Shown here: piece after piece, positions 1 through 13,448 of the stretch
Numbering within the stretch: the stretch's first letter is position 1
How the letters are laid out: each line of letters opens with the position of its first letter
Assembly (NCBI RefSeq): GCF_003709565.1
Contig: NZ_QNRC01000005.1
Span: 185,023 to 249,022 of the forward strand
Reading direction: 5' to 3'
From: Paracoccus sigandri
GTDB taxonomy: Bacteria > Pseudomonadota > Alphaproteobacteria > Rhodobacterales > Rhodobacteraceae
DNA: 64,000 bases
Program-made: the position numbers and the translations under genes
The notes under the pieces: generated by a model
What the model saw: only the letters and a program-made list of their open reading frames with translations
Told to the model about the DNA's origin: nothing
Database searches by the model: none

Positions 1-442
1 TTTCCGGGAAAACGATGTGTTCCTTCAGACCCATGGCATAGTTGCCGCGGCCGTCGAACGAGGTTGCCTTCACGCCGCGGAAGTCGCGGACGCGCGGCAG
101 CGCGATGTTGATCAGGCGGTCCAGGAACTCGTACATGCGGTCGCCGCGCAGGGTCACCTTGCAGCCGAGCGGCATCTCCTCGCGCACGCGGAAGCCGGCG
201 ATCGACTTCTTGGCATGGGTGATGACGGCCTTCTGGCCGGCGATCAGCGACAGCTCCTCGGCGGCCTGCTTGACCTTCTTGGTGTCCTTGACGGCCTCGC
301 CGACGCCCATGTTCAGGACGATCTTGTCCAGGCGCGGGATCTGCATGTCGTTCTTGTAGCCGAACTCTTCCTTCAGGGCAGCCCGGATCGTGTCGCGGAA
401 CTGCGCCTTCAGGCGCGGCGTGTATTTGCTTGCGTCCAGCAT
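1..442 (-). CDS. rplE: 50S ribosomal protein L5 (3' end cut by window)
   Basis: L5 binds 5S rRNA in the central protuberance of the large subunit. The first 147 codons are present and the C-terminal part lies beyond base 1; the family is usually about 180-187 residues. The start ATG overlaps the rplX stop by one base (TGATG), the usual spc-operon coupling. The visible L5 core includes the [11 protein letters not shown] and RDFRG segments. No defect is seen. Confidence 0.95.
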   Translation of the reverse strand, partial: MLDASKYTPRLKAQFRDTIRAALKEEFGYKNDMQIPRLDKIVLNMGVGEAVKDTKKVKQAAEELSLIAGQKAVITHAKKSIAGFRVREEMPLGCKVTLRGDRMYEFLDRLINIALPRVRDFRGVKATSFDGRGNYAMGLKEHIVFPE

Positions 443-747
443 CAGATCACGTCTCCCGTGGTCTTGGCGAAACGGACCTTCTTGCCGTCTTCCACGCGGA
501 AGCCGACGCGGGTCGCTTTGCCGTCCTTGTCCATCAGCGCGAGGTTCGACAGATCGATCGGCATCGCCTTCGGGATGCGGCCGCCCTGCGAGGACTGGGT
601 CTGGCGCTGGTGACGGATCGCGATATTGATGCCGTCAACGATGGCCTTGTTGTCCTTGGGCATGACGGCGGTGATTTCGCCCTGCTTGCCCTTGTCCTTG
701 CCGGCCAGCACGACGACCTTGTCGCCCTTCTTGAGCTTCGCAGCCAT
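442..747 (-). CDS. rplX: 50S ribosomal protein L24
   Basis: L24 is an assembly-initiating protein at the polypeptide exit side of the 50S subunit. The product is 101 residues, normal for the family. It opens with the KOW-type segment [18 protein letters not shown] that contacts 23S rRNA. I chose the ATG at 747 because it precedes that motif directly and overlaps the rplN stop. A longer upstream reading in this frame is only a shadow of rplN. Confidence 0.96.
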   Translation of the reverse strand: MAAKLKKGDKVVVLAGKDKGKQGEITAVMPKDNKAIVDGINIAIRHQRQTQSSQGGRIPKAMPIDLSNLALMDKDGKATRVGFRVEDGKKVRFAKTTGDVI

Positions 748-1115
748 CACAGCACCTCCGGCGCAAGCGAGATGATCTTCATGAAGTTCTTCGCACGCAG
801 CTCGCGCACGACCGGCCCGAAGATACGGGTGCCGACCGGCTCGCCCTGGTTGTTCAGGATGACGGCGGCGTTGCGGTCGAAGCGGATCGAGGTTCCGTCC
901 TCGCGCTTCACTTCCTTCGCGGTGCGCACGACGACGGCCTTGCGGACGTCGCCCTTCTTCACGCGGCCCCGCGGGATGGCTTCCTTGACGGACACGACGA
1001 TGATGTCGCCCACCGACGCATAGCGACGGTGCGAACCACCCAGGACCTTGATGCACTGAACCCGGCGGGCGCCGGAGTTGTCAGCGACATCCAGATTGGT
1101 CTGCATCTGGATCAT
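747..1115 (-). CDS. rplN: 50S ribosomal protein L14
   Basis: L14 sits at the subunit interface and forms an inter-subunit bridge with 16S rRNA. It is 122 residues, the standard bacterial length. The N-terminal DVADNSGAR motif and the [15 protein letters not shown] block are characteristic. It starts the translationally coupled rplN-rplX-rplE trio, with one-base overlaps at both junctions. Confidence 0.97.
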   Translation of the reverse strand: MIQMQTNLDVADNSGARRVQCIKVLGGSHRRYASVGDIIVVSVKEAIPRGRVKKGDVRKAVVVRTAKEVKREDGTSIRFDRNAAVILNNQGEPVGTRIFGPVVRELRAKNFMKIISLAPEVL

Positions 1116-1129
1116 TTGGTTTCTCCCGA

Positions 1130-1170
1130 CCTTTGGGGACCGGCCCGATTGACTTGGCGTCCGGCCCCAG
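1130..1170 (-). other. intercistronic hairpin between rpsQ and rplN
   Basis: Arms of the type GGGG(A)CCGG and CCGG(C)CCC at about 1135-1143 and 1161-1168 can pair across a loop of about 17 nt. There is no U-run, so it is unlikely to stop transcription. A role in mRNA stability or processing is inference only. Confidence 0.35.
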
Positions 1171-1203
1171 GGTTTCGATCATTTCTGACCTGTGATGATG
1201 GAC

Positions 1204-1449
1204 TTATGCCGAGGCGGCTTCGTCCGTCAGGACAGTCCAGCGTTTCGTCTTCGAGATCGGCGCGCATTCGATGATGCGAACGGTATCGCCGATCTTGAAC
1301 TGGTTTTCCGCGTCATGCGCCCGGTATTTCTTGGACGAACGGACGGTCTTGTGCAGCAGCGGGTGCTTGAAGCGGCGCTCGACCAGGACGGTGACGGTCT
1401 GGTCGTTCTTGTCGCTGGTCACGCGGCCTTGCAGGATGCGTTTAGGCAT
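1204..1449 (-). CDS. rpsQ: 30S ribosomal protein S17
   Basis: S17 is a primary 16S rRNA-binding protein of the small-subunit body. The 81-residue product begins MPKRILQG and carries the OB-fold core with the conserved HPLLHKTV and KKYRAHD segments. It lies 12 bases downstream of rpmC, in the expected order rpmC-rpsQ-rplN. Confidence 0.96.
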   Translation of the reverse strand: MPKRILQGRVTSDKNDQTVTVLVERRFKHPLLHKTVRSSKKYRAHDAENQFKIGDTVRIIECAPISKTKRWTVLTDEAASA

Positions 1450-1461
1450 GGGCCGGTCTCC

Positions 1462-1668
1462 TCAGTTCGACGCCGCGGCTTCCGCCGCTTTCTGGTTCAG
1501 GATGGTCTTCACGCGCGCCACGTCGCGGCGAACCGCGCGCATCCGGGCGGTGTTCTCCAGCTGGCCGGTGGCCTGCTGGAAGCGGAGGTTGAAGGCCTCC
1601 TTCTTCAGCGCGACAAGCTGATCCTTCAGCTGGTCGGGCGTCTTCGATTTCAGTTCCTGCGCATCCAT
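1462..1668 (-). CDS. rpmC: 50S ribosomal protein L29
   Basis: L29 is a small helical protein near the peptide exit tunnel, where trigger factor and SRP dock. I chose the ATG at 1668 (MDAQELKSK), giving 68 residues. An upstream in-frame ATG would add 17 residues without family support. The [16 protein letters not shown] signature is present. About 200 bases with a strong hairpin separate it from rplP. Confidence 0.94.
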   Translation of the reverse strand: MDAQELKSKTPDQLKDQLVALKKEAFNLRFQQATGQLENTARMRAVRRDVARVKTILNQKAAEAAASN

Positions 1669-1813
1669 TGCGCCATTCCTTTCCAACATCACCGGAGAGC
1701 CCCTGACACGCAGGGCCACCCTGATTCCCGGTGGAGTTTCGTGATGAAGGCCTGCCCATACAGGCAGCCCCCCCGTTTTGCAACCCCCTTTTGCCCCGGC
1801 GGGGAACGGGGAA

Positions 1814-1838
1814 GCCCCGCCGGTCTCCCGGCGGGGCC
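1814..1838 (-). other. perfect GC hairpin between rplP and rpmC
   Basis: GCCCCGCCGG and CCGGCGGGGC form a perfect 10-bp stem around a 4-base loop, in the 203-base gap between rplP and rpmC. No U-run follows on the transcribed strand, so I do not call it an intrinsic terminator. It may stabilise or divide the mRNA, which is inference. Confidence 0.5.
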
Positions 1839-1871
1839 AAAGTCACGGCTTGCGCGATGCGCGCCGCGAAA

Positions 1872-2285
1872 TCACCAGTCTTCGCGCGCCACGATGCGGG
1901 TCAGCACCGGCAGCTTCTGCGCGCCCAGGCGCAGCGCCTCGCGGGCGATGGTGTCGTTCACGCCGTCGATCTCGAACATGATCCGGCCGGGATGGACGCG
2001 GGCGGCCCAGAAATCGACCGAGCCCTTGCCTTTACCCATCCGCACCTCGGTCGGCTTCGAGGAAACCGGCACGTCCGGGAAGATCCGGATCCAGACCCGG
2101 CCCTGACGCTTCATGTGGCGGGTGATCGCACGGCGGGCCGCCTCGATCTGGCGGGCGGTGACGCGCTCGGGCTCGATCGCCTTCAGGGCGTAAGAGCCGA
2201 AGTTCAGGTTGAACCCGCCCTTGGCTTCGCCGTGAATCCGGCCCTTGTGCTGTTTGCGGAACTTCGTCCGTTTCGGTTGCAGCAT
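1872..2285 (-). CDS. rplP: 50S ribosomal protein L16
   Basis: L16 lies near the A-site tRNA elbow and helps organise the peptidyl-transferase region. The 137-residue product starts [11 protein letters not shown] and contains [11 protein letters not shown] and the RMGKGKG loop. The length is normal. It follows rpsC by 12 bases. Confidence 0.97.
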   Translation of the reverse strand: MLQPKRTKFRKQHKGRIHGEAKGGFNLNFGSYALKAIEPERVTARQIEAARRAITRHMKRQGRVWIRIFPDVPVSSKPTEVRMGKGKGSVDFWAARVHPGRIMFEIDGVNDTIAREALRLGAQKLPVLTRIVAREDW

Positions 2286-2297
2286 CTTTCAGTCTCC

Positions 2298-3008
2298 TTA
2301 CCGGGCGTCGCGGCGCGGGCCACGGGGGGCCGGTCCGTCCTGGGCCTCGGCGGCGCGGCGATCACGGGCCTGCGGATCATGTTCCATGATCTCGCCCTTG
2401 AAGATCCACACCTTCACGCCGATGATCCCGTAAGGGGTCGAGGCTTCGGACAGCGCATAATCGATATCGGCGCGCAGGGTGTGCAGCGGCACACGGCCTT
2501 CGCGATACCACTCGGTCCGGGCGATCTCGGCGCCGCCCAGGCGGCCCGACACGTTGACCCGGATGCCCAGGGCACCCATGCGCATGGCGTTCTGCACCGC
2601 ACGCTTCATCGCGCGGCGGAACGAGACGCGGCGCTCCAGCTGCTGGCCGATCGATTCCGCGACCAGCTGGGCGTCCAGCTCGGGCTTGCGGACCTCGACG
2701 ATGTTCAGGTGCAGCTCGGAACCGGTCAGGTTGGCCAGTTTCTTGCGCAGCTCCTCGATATCGGCGCCCTTCTTGCCGATGATCACGCCCGGACGCGCCG
2801 CATGGATGGTCACGCGGCATTTCTTGTGCGGACGCTCGATGATCACCCGGCTGATGCCGGCCTGCTTGGCCTCTTTCCTGATGAAGTCCCGGATCTTCAG
2901 GTCTTCAAGCAGCAGATTGCCATAGTCCTTGTCATCGGCATACCAGCGGCTGTCCCAGGTGCGGTTGACCTGCAGGCGCATGCCGATCGGATTGACCTTC
3001 TGACCCAT
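2298..3008 (-). CDS. rpsC: 30S ribosomal protein S3
   Basis: S3 is part of the mRNA entry site and its helicase activity. I chose the ATG at 3008 ([12 protein letters not shown]), giving 236 residues. It overlaps the rplV stop by one base. The KH domain [14 protein letters not shown] with its GKKG loop is clear at about residues 70-85. The arginine-rich C-terminal tail is slightly longer than in E. coli, as is common in alphaproteobacteria. Confidence 0.96.
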   Translation of the reverse strand: MGQKVNPIGMRLQVNRTWDSRWYADDKDYGNLLLEDLKIRDFIRKEAKQAGISRVIIERPHKKCRVTIHAARPGVIIGKKGADIEELRKKLANLTGSELHLNIVEVRKPELDAQLVAESIGQQLERRVSFRRAMKRAVQNAMRMGALGIRVNVSGRLGGAEIARTEWYREGRVPLHTLRADIDYALSEASTPYGIIGVKVWIFKGEIMEHDPQARDRRAAEAQDGPAPRGPRRDAR

Positions 3009-3388
3009 TACGCTTGCTCCTCGACTTGGCGCACCTTGATGGTGATTTCCGAAAACGGCTTCATGATCTTGCCGAACCGGCCACGCGCCCGCGGACGGCC
3101 GCGCTTCATCACCAGGTTCTTGCCGACCCAGGCTTCGGCGACGATCAGGTTGTCGACGTCCAGCCCGTGGTTGTTCTCGGCATTCGCGATCGCCGATTGC
3201 AGGCATTTCTTCACGTCGCCCGCGACCCGCTTGTGCGAGAAGGTCAGGTCGGCCAGCGCCTTGTCGACCTTCTTGCCGCGGATCAGCTGCGCCACAAGGT
3301 TCAGCTTCTGCGGCGAGGTGCGAAGCATCCGGGTCTTCGCAAAGGCCTCGTTCTCCGCCACGCGGCGCGGATTGTTTTCCTTACCCAT
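3008..3388 (-). CDS. rplV: 50S ribosomal protein L22
   Basis: L22 lines the nascent-peptide exit tunnel; its beta-hairpin is a macrolide-resistance hotspot. The product is 126 residues. The segment [14 protein letters not shown] corresponds to the hairpin tip. The gene order rpsS-rplV-rpsC and the one-base overlap with rpsC fit the S10 operon. Confidence 0.96.
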   Translation of the reverse strand: MGKENNPRRVAENEAFAKTRMLRTSPQKLNLVAQLIRGKKVDKALADLTFSHKRVAGDVKKCLQSAIANAENNHGLDVDNLIVAEAWVGKNLVMKRGRPRARGRFGKIMKPFSEITIKVRQVEEQA

Positions 3389-3393
3389 GACGA

Positions 3394-3672
3394 TTACTTC
3401 CTCTTGGCTTTCTTGTCCGCCGCGTGACCGTAATAGGTGCGCGTGGGCGAATATTCACCGAACTTCTGGCCGATCATCTCTTCGGTGACGGCAACGGGGA
3501 TATGCTTGTGCCCGTTATAGACAGCGAAGGTCAGGCCGACGAATTGCGGCAGGATGGTCGAACGACGCGACCAGATCTTGATGATGTCGGATTTCCCCGA
3601 CTCACGGGCCTTTTCCGCTTTCTTGAGCACATAGGCGTCAACAAAGGGGCCCTTCCAGATAGAACGTGCCAT
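3394..3672 (-). CDS. rpsS: 30S ribosomal protein S19
   Basis: S19 forms the head of the 30S subunit with S13. The 92-residue product begins [12 protein letters not shown] and contains [20 protein letters not shown] and the basic tail [11 protein letters not shown]. It lies three bases after the rplB stop. Confidence 0.97.
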   Translation of the reverse strand: MARSIWKGPFVDAYVLKKAEKARESGKSDIIKIWSRRSTILPQFVGLTFAVYNGHKHIPVAVTEEMIGQKFGEYSPTRTYYGHAADKKAKRK

Positions 3673-3675
3673 AGG

Positions 3676-4515
3676 TCAGCGCCCCTTCTTCTTCGCGTGG
3701 CGCGACCGCAGGATATACTTGTCGGTCGCCTTGTTGCTGCGGGTCTTCTTGCCCTTGGTGTCCTTGCCCCAGGGCGTGACCGGCGTGCGGCCGCCCGAGG
3801 TCCGGCCCTCGCCACCGCCATGCGGGTGGTCGATCGGGTTCATCGCGACACCGCGGACGCTGGGACGGATGCCCTTGTGGCGGTTGCGGCCGGCCTTGCC
3901 CAGGTTCTGGTTCGAATGGTCGGCATTCGACACCGCACCGATGGTCGCCATGCATTCCTGGCGCACCAGGCGCAGCTCGCCCGAGCTGAGACGGATCTGG
4001 GCATAGCCGCCGTCACGGCCCACGAACTGGGCATAGGTACCCGCCGAGCGCGCGATCTGGCCGCCCTTGCCGGGCTTCAGCTCGACATTGTGGACGATGG
4101 TGCCGATCGGCATGCCGCTGAAGGGCATCGCGTTGCCGGGCTTCACGTCGACCCTGGCGCCGGCGATCACCTTGTCGCCCACGGCCAGGCGCTGCGGCGC
4201 CAGGATATAGGCCTGCTCGCCGTCTTCATACTTGATCAGCGCGATGAAGGCGGTGCGGTTGGGATCGTATTCGATCCGCTCGACCACCGCGGCCACATCG
4301 AACTTGTTGCGCTTGAAATCGACGATGCGATACAGGCGCTTTGCCCCGCCGCCCTGGCGGCGCATGGTGATCCGTCCGGTGTTGTTCCGGCCGCCTTTCT
4401 TGGTCAGACCCTCGGTGAGGGATTTGACCGGGCGACCTTTCCAAAGCTCCGAACGGTCGATCAGAACCAGCCCGCGCTGGCCAGGCGTCGTCGGCTTATA
4501 CGACTTCAATGCCAT
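3676..4515 (-). CDS. rplB: 50S ribosomal protein L2
   Basis: L2 is a primary 23S rRNA binder needed for subunit association and peptidyl transfer. The product is 279 residues, typical. The C-terminal [13 protein letters not shown] motif with its conserved histidine is intact. A 96-base gap with a perfect hairpin separates it from the upstream rplW. Confidence 0.97.
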   Translation of the reverse strand: MALKSYKPTTPGQRGLVLIDRSELWKGRPVKSLTEGLTKKGGRNNTGRITMRRQGGGAKRLYRIVDFKRNKFDVAAVVERIEYDPNRTAFIALIKYEDGEQAYILAPQRLAVGDKVIAGARVDVKPGNAMPFSGMPIGTIVHNVELKPGKGGQIARSAGTYAQFVGRDGGYAQIRLSSGELRLVRQECMATIGAVSNADHSNQNLGKAGRNRHKGIRPSVRGVAMNPIDHPHGGGEGRTSGGRTPVTPWGKDTKGKKTRSNKATDKYILRSRHAKKKGR

Positions 4516-4569
4516 CTTTCTGTCTTCCGTTGCTTTGGACCTGGGTGGTCCGTTTCTTCCAAAAGCTCA

Positions 4570-4594
4570 GCGGCCCCGGACACGCCGGGGCCGC
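4570..4594 (-). other. perfect GC hairpin between rplW and rplB
   Basis: GCGGCCCCGG and CCGGGGCCGC pair perfectly over 10 bp with a 5-base loop. It is the second such hairpin inside the ribosomal operon, after the one at 1814-1838. No U-run follows. Its position inside an operon that must be read through argues for an RNA-stability or processing role, which is inference. Confidence 0.5.
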
Positions 4595-4611
4595 AGATTC
4601 GCGCCCTGTTA

Positions 4612-4908
4612 TCAGAGTCCGGTGGACACGTCGATAGTGTTCCCCTCCTCGAGGGTCACATAGGCCTTCTTCACGTCGCTGCGGCGGCCCAGCTGGCCAC
4701 GGAAGCGTTTCTGCTTGCCCTTGGTGATGGTGGTGTTGACCGCCTTCACCTTGACGCCGAACAGCGCCTCGACCGCTTCCTTGATCTGCGGCTTGGTCGA
4801 GTCCTTGCTCACCTGGAAGACCACGCCGTTGTTTTCCGACGTCATGGTGGCTTTCTCGGTGATGATCGGCTTGACGATCACGTCGTAATGTTCAGCTTTC
4901 GCGCTCAT
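4612..4908 (-). CDS. rplW: 50S ribosomal protein L23
   Basis: L23 sits at the tunnel exit and is the docking site of trigger factor and SRP. The 98-residue product carries [11 protein letters not shown] near the N-terminus and the typical [12 protein letters not shown] loop. Its start overlaps the end of rplD by four bases (ATGA coupling). Confidence 0.96.
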   Translation of the reverse strand: MSAKAEHYDVIVKPIITEKATMTSENNGVVFQVSKDSTKPQIKEAVEALFGVKVKAVNTTITKGKQKRFRGQLGRRSDVKKAYVTLEEGNTIDVSTGL

Positions 4909-5528
4909 TTCAGGCGAGCCTCCAGAGCTTCGACACCCGCCCGCGTGATCACCAGCGTGTCACGCTTCAGGATGTCATAGACATTGGCGCCGATCGAGGG
5001 CAGCACGTCCACGCCCTCGACATTGCGCGCGGCGCGGGCGAAGCCCTCGTTGACTTCGGCACCGTCGATCACCAGCACACGCTTCCAGCCGTTTTCCTTG
5101 ACGGCCTTCGCGACGACCGAGGTCTTGGCATCGGCAAGGTTCAGATCCTCGACGACGACCAGCTCGCCCGCATTGGCCTTGGCCGACAGCGCGTGCTTCA
5201 GGCCCAGGGCCCGGACCTTCTTCGGCAGGTCGAAGGCGTGGCTGCGCGGGGTCGGGCCCTTGTAGACGCCGCCATGGCGGAAGATCGGCGCCTTCTTGGA
5301 ACCGTGGCGGGCGCCGCCGGTGCCCTTCTGGCGATAGATCTTCTTGGTCGAGTAGCTGACCTCGGATTTGGTCAGCACCGAATGGGTGCCGGCCTGCGCC
5401 TTGGCGCGCTGCCAGCGGACGACGCGCTGCAGGATGTCGCCGCGCGGCTCCAGCCCGAAGATCTCGTCGGCCAGCTCGATCGACCCGGCCTTGCCGGAGT
5501 CCAGCTTGATCACATCGAGTTTCATCAC
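4905..5528 (-). CDS. rplD: 50S ribosomal protein L4
   Basis: L4 reaches the exit tunnel; in enterobacteria it also autoregulates the S10 operon, which is not shown here. The product is 207 residues. The tunnel loop [19 protein letters not shown] is well conserved. It overlaps rplC by four bases. Confidence 0.96.
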   Translation of the reverse strand: MMKLDVIKLDSGKAGSIELADEIFGLEPRGDILQRVVRWQRAKAQAGTHSVLTKSEVSYSTKKIYRQKGTGGARHGSKKAPIFRHGGVYKGPTPRSHAFDLPKKVRALGLKHALSAKANAGELVVVEDLNLADAKTSVVAKAVKENGWKRVLVIDGAEVNEGFARAARNVEGVDVLPSIGANVYDILKRDTLVITRAGVEALEARLK

Positions 5529-6391
5529 TTGTCTCCTTCGGGCGCGGCATCGCCGTCGGCAGCCTTGTCGGCCTCGATCGAGGCTTCGGCTTCCTTCAGC
5601 GCGGCCTCCTCGGCGGCGGCGGCGGCTTCCTCGGCAGCCTTGCGGGCGGCTTCTTCCTCGGCGGCGGCGGCGGCTGCGGCTTCCTCGGCCAGGCGCTTGG
5701 CTTCATCGGCGGCCGATTTCAGCGCGGCGGGATAGATCACGTTCTCGGGCGTCGCCTTCTTGACGGCGTCCTTGATGGTGACCCAGCCGCCTTTCGAGCC
5801 GGGAACCGAGCCCTTGACCATGATCAGGCCGCGGTCGGCATCGGTACGCACGACCTGCAGGTTCTGCGTGGTGACGCGGACGGCACCCAGATGGCCGGCC
5901 ATCTTCTTGCCCTTAAACACCTTGCCGGGGTCCTGGCACTGGCCGGTCGAACCATGCGAGCGGTGGCTGATCGACACGCCGTGCGAGGCGCGCAGACCGC
6001 CGAAGTTGTGACGCTTCATCGCACCCGCAAAACCCTTGCCGATCGAGGTGCCGGCGATGTCCACGAACTGACCGGCGAAATAGTGGTCAGCGGTGATCTC
6101 TTCGCCCACGTTGATCAGGTTTTCCTCGGCGACGCGGAATTCCGCGATCTTGCGCTTGGGCGCGACCGAGGCCTTGGCGAAATGACCGCGCATCGCGGCG
6201 GTCGTGCGCTTGGCCTTGGCTTCCCCGGCGCCCAGCTGGACGGCGGTATAGCCGTCACGCTCGACGGTGCGCTGATCGACGACTTGCAGGTTGTCCAGTT
6301 GCAGGACGGTGACCGGGACCTGACGGCCATCCTCGAGGAACAGCCGGGTCATGCCCAGTTTCTTGGCGATAACACCAGTACGCAGCATCAT
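5525..6391 (-). CDS. rplC: 50S ribosomal protein L3 with Ala/Glu-rich tail
   Basis: L3 is an early assembly protein close to the peptidyl-transferase centre. The product is 288 residues, well above the roughly 210 of E. coli. The core, up to about residue 222, contains the [15 protein letters not shown] loop whose glutamine is the PrmB methylation target in other bacteria. The last roughly 65 residues are an Ala/Glu/Lys-rich, probably helical or coiled-coil tail ending in an acidic stretch. Such tails occur in related alphaproteobacteria. Its function is unknown. Confidence 0.95.
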   Translation of the reverse strand: MMLRTGVIAKKLGMTRLFLEDGRQVPVTVLQLDNLQVVDQRTVERDGYTAVQLGAGEAKAKRTTAAMRGHFAKASVAPKRKIAEFRVAEENLINVGEEITADHYFAGQFVDIAGTSIGKGFAGAMKRHNFGGLRASHGVSISHRSHGSTGQCQDPGKVFKGKKMAGHLGAVRVTTQNLQVVRTDADRGLIMVKGSVPGSKGGWVTIKDAVKKATPENVIYPAALKSAADEAKRLAEEAAAAAAAEEEAARKAAEEAAAAAEEAALKEAEASIEADKAADGDAAPEGDK

Positions 6392-6400
6392 CCGGCCTCC

Positions 6401-6709
6401 TTACACCTTGATCTCGACATCCACGCCGGCGGCGAGGTCGAGCTTCATCAGGGCGTCGACGGTCTGCGGCGTCGGGTCGACGATGTCCAGAAGGCGCTTG
6501 TGGGTGCGGATCTCCCACTGGTCGCGCGACTTCTTGTCGATATGCGGGCCACGCAGGACGGTGAATTTCTCGATCTTGTTCGGCAGCGGAATCGGGCCGC
6601 GAACGGTCGCACCGGTGCGCTTGGCCGTGTTGACGATTTCCTGGGTGCTGGCGTCCAGCACGCGGTAATCGAAGGCCTTCAGCCGGATGCGGATATTCTG
6701 GCTTTGCAT
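6401..6709 (-). CDS. rpsJ: 30S ribosomal protein S10
   Basis: S10 is a 30S head protein and, as NusE, a transcription antitermination partner of NusB and NusG. The 102-residue product contains [11 protein letters not shown] and the [19 protein letters not shown] loop. It is the first gene of the S10 operon. A GAGG Shine-Dalgarno precedes the ATG, and 376 bases of leader and promoter DNA lie upstream. Confidence 0.97.
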   Translation of the reverse strand: MQSQNIRIRLKAFDYRVLDASTQEIVNTAKRTGATVRGPIPLPNKIEKFTVLRGPHIDKKSRDQWEIRTHKRLLDIVDPTPQTVDALMKLDLAAGVDVEIKV

Positions 6710-6857
6710 GTCTCATCCCTCGGGTGGGGGATTTCAGTCGAGAGGCTGACAGCGCACCACGCGATGCCAGCGTCGGACCGTATAGAAAGAGCAAGGCCGC
6801 CATGAGCGGCGGCCACGCGCAAGGCAACCGATTCTGGATGATCGGCGGCGATGCGGT

Positions 6858-6886
6858 CCTATGCAGGAAAACGAAGGGGCCGTCAA
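6858..6886 (-). promoter_or_regulatory. probable S10 operon promoter
   Basis: TTGACG (6881-6886) and CATAGG (6858-6863) are separated by 17 bp on the minus strand, about 150 bases upstream of rpsJ. The tuf terminator at 7033-7062 isolates the S10 operon from the str operon, so a promoter is needed here. The rest of the 6710-7032 gap shows no convincing gene. Confidence 0.5.
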
Positions 6887-7032
6887 GCGGGGTTACGTTC
6901 AGCGAGAGGGCAAGGTGCCCAGATCCACCCTTCGTCAGGTGGCGATCCAGCAACCGGTCCCTCAAGCTCAACGTCCCATCCAATAAACATTGAGCCTCCA
7001 AGCTTTCCTCGACTTGCCTCCCCTGTCTCATC

Positions 7033-7062
7033 AAAAAAACCCGCCCTTTTCGGGCGGGTTTT
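7033..7062 (-). terminator. intrinsic terminator of the str operon
   Basis: CCCGCCC and GGGCGGG form a 7-bp GC stem with a short A/T-rich loop, extended by flanking A:T pairs. On the minus strand it is followed by seven consecutive Ts. It lies 24 bases after the tuf stop and is a textbook intrinsic terminator. Confidence 0.9.
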
Positions 7063-7085
7063 CCTTGTTCAGGCTGTAGGCCCGC

Positions 7086-8261
<1,176 letters not shown>

Positions 8262-8325
8262 GATTGGCTCCTCGATGCGTCAATTCTTGTGAAGCGGGCG
8301 GGAGGGTCGCCCCCGCCGCGCGAAA

Positions 8326-10449
<2,124 letters not shown>

Positions 10450-10467
10450 TAGGGGCCTTCCTTCCGG

Positions 10468-10950
<483 letters not shown>

Positions 10951-11322
10951 TTACTTCGGACGCTTGGCGCCGTATTTCGAACGACGCTGGCGACGATCCT
11001 TGACGCCCTGGGTATCCAGCACACCGCGCAGGATGTGATAGCGGACACCCGGAAGGTCCTTCACGCGGCCGCCGCGGATCAGCACGACGCTGTGTTCCTG
11101 CAGGTTGTGCTTTTCGCCCGGAATGTAGGAAATGACCTCGAAACCATTGGTCAGGCGCACCTTGGCGACCTTGCGCATGGCCGAGTTCGGCTTTTTCGGC
11201 GTCGTGGTATAGACACGCGTACAGACACCACGCTTCTGCGGGCATCCCTGGAGGTGCTGCGACTTCGAGCGCTGCACTTTCGGCTGCCGCGGCTTGCGGA
11301 TCAGCTGTTGGATCGTCGGCAT
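10951..11322 (-). CDS. rpsL: 30S ribosomal protein S12
   Basis: S12 is at the decoding centre. I chose the ATG at 11322 ([12 protein letters not shown]), giving 123 residues. An upstream in-frame ATG would add 36 unsupported residues. The TPKKPNSA segment has the streptomycin-sensitive lysine, and [10 protein letters not shown] carries the aspartate that is methylthiolated in many bacteria. It is the first gene of the str operon, with a leader of about 200 bases. Confidence 0.97.
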   Translation of the reverse strand: MPTIQQLIRKPRQPKVQRSKSQHLQGCPQKRGVCTRVYTTTPKKPNSAMRKVAKVRLTNGFEVISYIPGEKHNLQEHSVVLIRGGRVKDLPGVRYHILRGVLDTQGVKDRRQRRSKYGAKRPK

Positions 11323-11528
11323 TCGGTTCCCCGTCTTGCTTTCGTCAATACTCGCAGCCACTTGGCTGCGCCACTTCTCGACGGCATTCCGCGCCCATCG
11401 CGAAATGCCAAACCCGTCCGATCCCGACATTCCGGGCTGGACGAGTGAATTCCAGAGGATCGGGGCCGGGCCCGGATCATGACCACACAGGTTCTGGTTC
11501 CCGCTGCGGTTGCCCGCCGGGTGTGGGG

Positions 11529-11557
11529 CGTATAGGGGGAATCGCCCCTGCTGTCAA
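11529..11557 (-). promoter_or_regulatory. str operon promoter
   Basis: TTGACA (11552-11557) and TATACG (11529-11534) are separated by exactly 17 bp on the minus strand: a perfect -35 box and a good -10 box. Its -35 box contains the TGA stop codon of the upstream glycosyltransferase gene. Transcription would start about 200 bases before rpsL, and the leader shows no gene. Confidence 0.8.
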
Positions 11558-12423
11558 CCAATCGGCCCGGCCCCCGAAGCAGCCCCCGGACCGGCCCCGT
11601 CCGGCCCCCGGAACGCCTGCCGCGCCGCCCGCTCCAGCGCCGCCCTGCGCAGCCGGAACCGCCGCCACAGCGCCCGCTCCAGCGCCTGCGGATCGGCCTG
11701 CCAGGGATGGCCCGGCCCCAGCGCGCCCGAGTCGCTGTCGGCATGGATCGAGCGGATGAACATCAGCGGCCCCGGCACCGAGACCCCCGGCATCCACAGC
11801 CCGATCTTCGAGTGATCGTAATGCAGCGCGGTCTCTTCGGCATCGGGACGCAGGAACACCGTCAGCGCGACGCCCATATTGTGGCAGATGCGCGGGGTCA
11901 GTTCCAGCCCGCCCGCGTCCAGCCGCATCATCAGCCCGCGCGAATGGTCCAGCGACAGCTTGCCCTCGGCCCGCCACAGCGCCTTCACGCGGCGGAAATC
12001 GCGGCGCGCCGAGGCGATATAGTCGATGGCCACCGCATCGTCGTCGTCATGGCGGAAATGGCCGATCACGTCGGCCTCGGGGTCGACATGCGGCGCGACG
12101 GCGGCGCGGCAGGCGGCCAGGTGCCGCTCCATCGGCGGGACCAGTTCCAGCCGCAGCTGCGGGATCTCATGCGCCAGGTCGTGCAGGCGCGACAGCCAGG
12201 GCTCGGGCAGGTCGGGGCCGGTCATCACCACCAGGGTGAAATCCGGGTCGCTCTGCGCGCGCCAGGCCGGCAGCGCCACCTGCGTAAACCAGAACCAGCG
12301 CCGCGCCAGCCGCTCCGGGTCATAGAGCAGCGCCCGGCGTTCGTCATAGCTGGCATGTTCGACCTGATAGCCGCGCAGGCCGACATAGGAAAACCGGCAC
12401 AGGCCCAGCATCTGCACCCGCAT
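11554..12423 (-). CDS. putative rhamnosyltransferase-family glycosyltransferase (copy A)
   Basis: The 289-residue protein begins MRVQMLGLCRFSY and resembles the alphaproteobacterial family annotated as putative rhamnosyl transferase. Visible blocks are QSDPDFTLVVMTGPDLPEPW and the acidic HDDDDAVA motif at about residue 120, which would hold the metal and nucleotide sugar. It is a paralogue of the protein at 13449-14264. The start overlaps the stop of the EamA transporter gene (TGATG), so the two are translationally coupled. The sugar donor and acceptor are unknown; a role in surface polysaccharide is inferred. Confidence 0.75.
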   Translation of the reverse strand: MRVQMLGLCRFSYVGLRGYQVEHASYDERRALLYDPERLARRWFWFTQVALPAWRAQSDPDFTLVVMTGPDLPEPWLSRLHDLAHEIPQLRLELVPPMERHLAACRAAVAPHVDPEADVIGHFRHDDDDAVAIDYIASARRDFRRVKALWRAEGKLSLDHSRGLMMRLDAGGLELTPRICHNMGVALTVFLRPDAEETALHYDHSKIGLWMPGVSVPGPLMFIRSIHADSDSGALGPGHPWQADPQALERALWRRFRLRRAALERAARQAFRGPDGAGPGAASGAGPIG

Positions 12424-13361
12424 CAGCGCCGCCACCCCAGCTGCGCCTCGCGCCAGATCGTATAGCCCCCCGCGCCGACCACCAGCGCCGAGCCCAGCCA
12501 GGTCCACAGGTCGGGCCATTCGCCGAAGACCACCAGTCCCAGGAAGATCGCCGCCAGAAGCGAGGTATAGCGGAACGGCGCGACATAGGACATCTCGCCC
12601 ACGCGCATCGCCGAGACGGCGCTGACATAGCCCACGGTCAGGAAGGCGCCGGCCAGCCCCAGCAGCAGAAGCTGCGACAGGCTGGGGGCGACCCAGCCCT
12701 GGCCCAGGCTCATCACCAGCCCGGTCAGCGCCACCGCGATCGCGGCATAGAAGGCGATGGTCGAGGAGCGCACCTCGCGCCCGAACCTGCGCGTCGCCAG
12801 GTCGCGCAGCGCCACCAGCAGCATCGACCCCAGCGCGACCAGCGCCCAGATCCCGAAGGTGCCGCTGCCGGGGCGCAGGATGATCAGCACGCCCAGCAGC
12901 CCGACGATCACCGCGCTCATCCGCCGCCAGCCCAGCTTCTCGCCGAAGAACAGCGCGGCGGCCAGCATGACGACCAGCGGCAGGGCCTGCATGATCGCCG
13001 ACAAGTCGCCGATCGCCATATGCATCAGCGCGTTCAGGAACAGCAGGGTCGAGCCGATCTCGCCGATCACCCGCAGCGCCATCGGCAGGCGCGCGCCGGG
13101 GGCGATGCGCAGCTTCAGCCCGCCCTCGCGCCAGGCGATCAGCCCTATCCCCAGGATGACGACCACGCCGCGCAGGGTGATCGCCTGATAGAGCGGCATC
13201 TCCTGCGTGACGAATTTCATCACCGTGTCGTTGCAGGTGAAGCCCAGCATCGACAGGCACATCAGCATCGCGCCGCGCAGGTTGTCGCCCGGCTGCAGCG
13301 GCGCCGGCGTGATCGAGGCCGGACGCATCCGGCGGATGGGCGAAATGATCGGCGTGCGCAT
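12423..13361 (-). CDS. EamA/DMT-family membrane transporter
   Basis: The 312-residue product has about ten hydrophobic segments in two EamA repeats, including FTCNDTVMKFV early and the repeated PLVVMLAAALFFGE and YTSLLAAIFLGLVVFGE blocks. DMT-family exporters move amino acids, nucleotide sugars or other metabolites; the substrate cannot be read here. I chose the ATG at 13361 because an AGAGGGAG Shine-Dalgarno lies about 10 bases upstream. The next gene overlaps by one base. Confidence 0.8.
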   Translation of the reverse strand: MRTPIISPIRRMRPASITPAPLQPGDNLRGAMLMCLSMLGFTCNDTVMKFVTQEMPLYQAITLRGVVVILGIGLIAWREGGLKLRIAPGARLPMALRVIGEIGSTLLFLNALMHMAIGDLSAIMQALPLVVMLAAALFFGEKLGWRRMSAVIVGLLGVLIILRPGSGTFGIWALVALGSMLLVALRDLATRRFGREVRSSTIAFYAAIAVALTGLVMSLGQGWVAPSLSQLLLLGLAGAFLTVGYVSAVSAMRVGEMSYVAPFRYTSLLAAIFLGLVVFGEWPDLWTWLGSALVVGAGGYTIWREAQLGWRR

Positions 13362-13448
13362 GATCGCTGGCTCCCTCTTGACCAAGCGATAGGCGGGGCC
13401 GATCACAAGGGCAAGATCCTGTTTCCGGCGCGCCTGCCGGCCGGGCGG

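Noticed and set aside
12026..12325. Plus-strand serine/arginine-rich frame inside the glycosyltransferase gene
   Set aside because: Composition reflects the antisense of a GC-rich gene; no start signal or motif.
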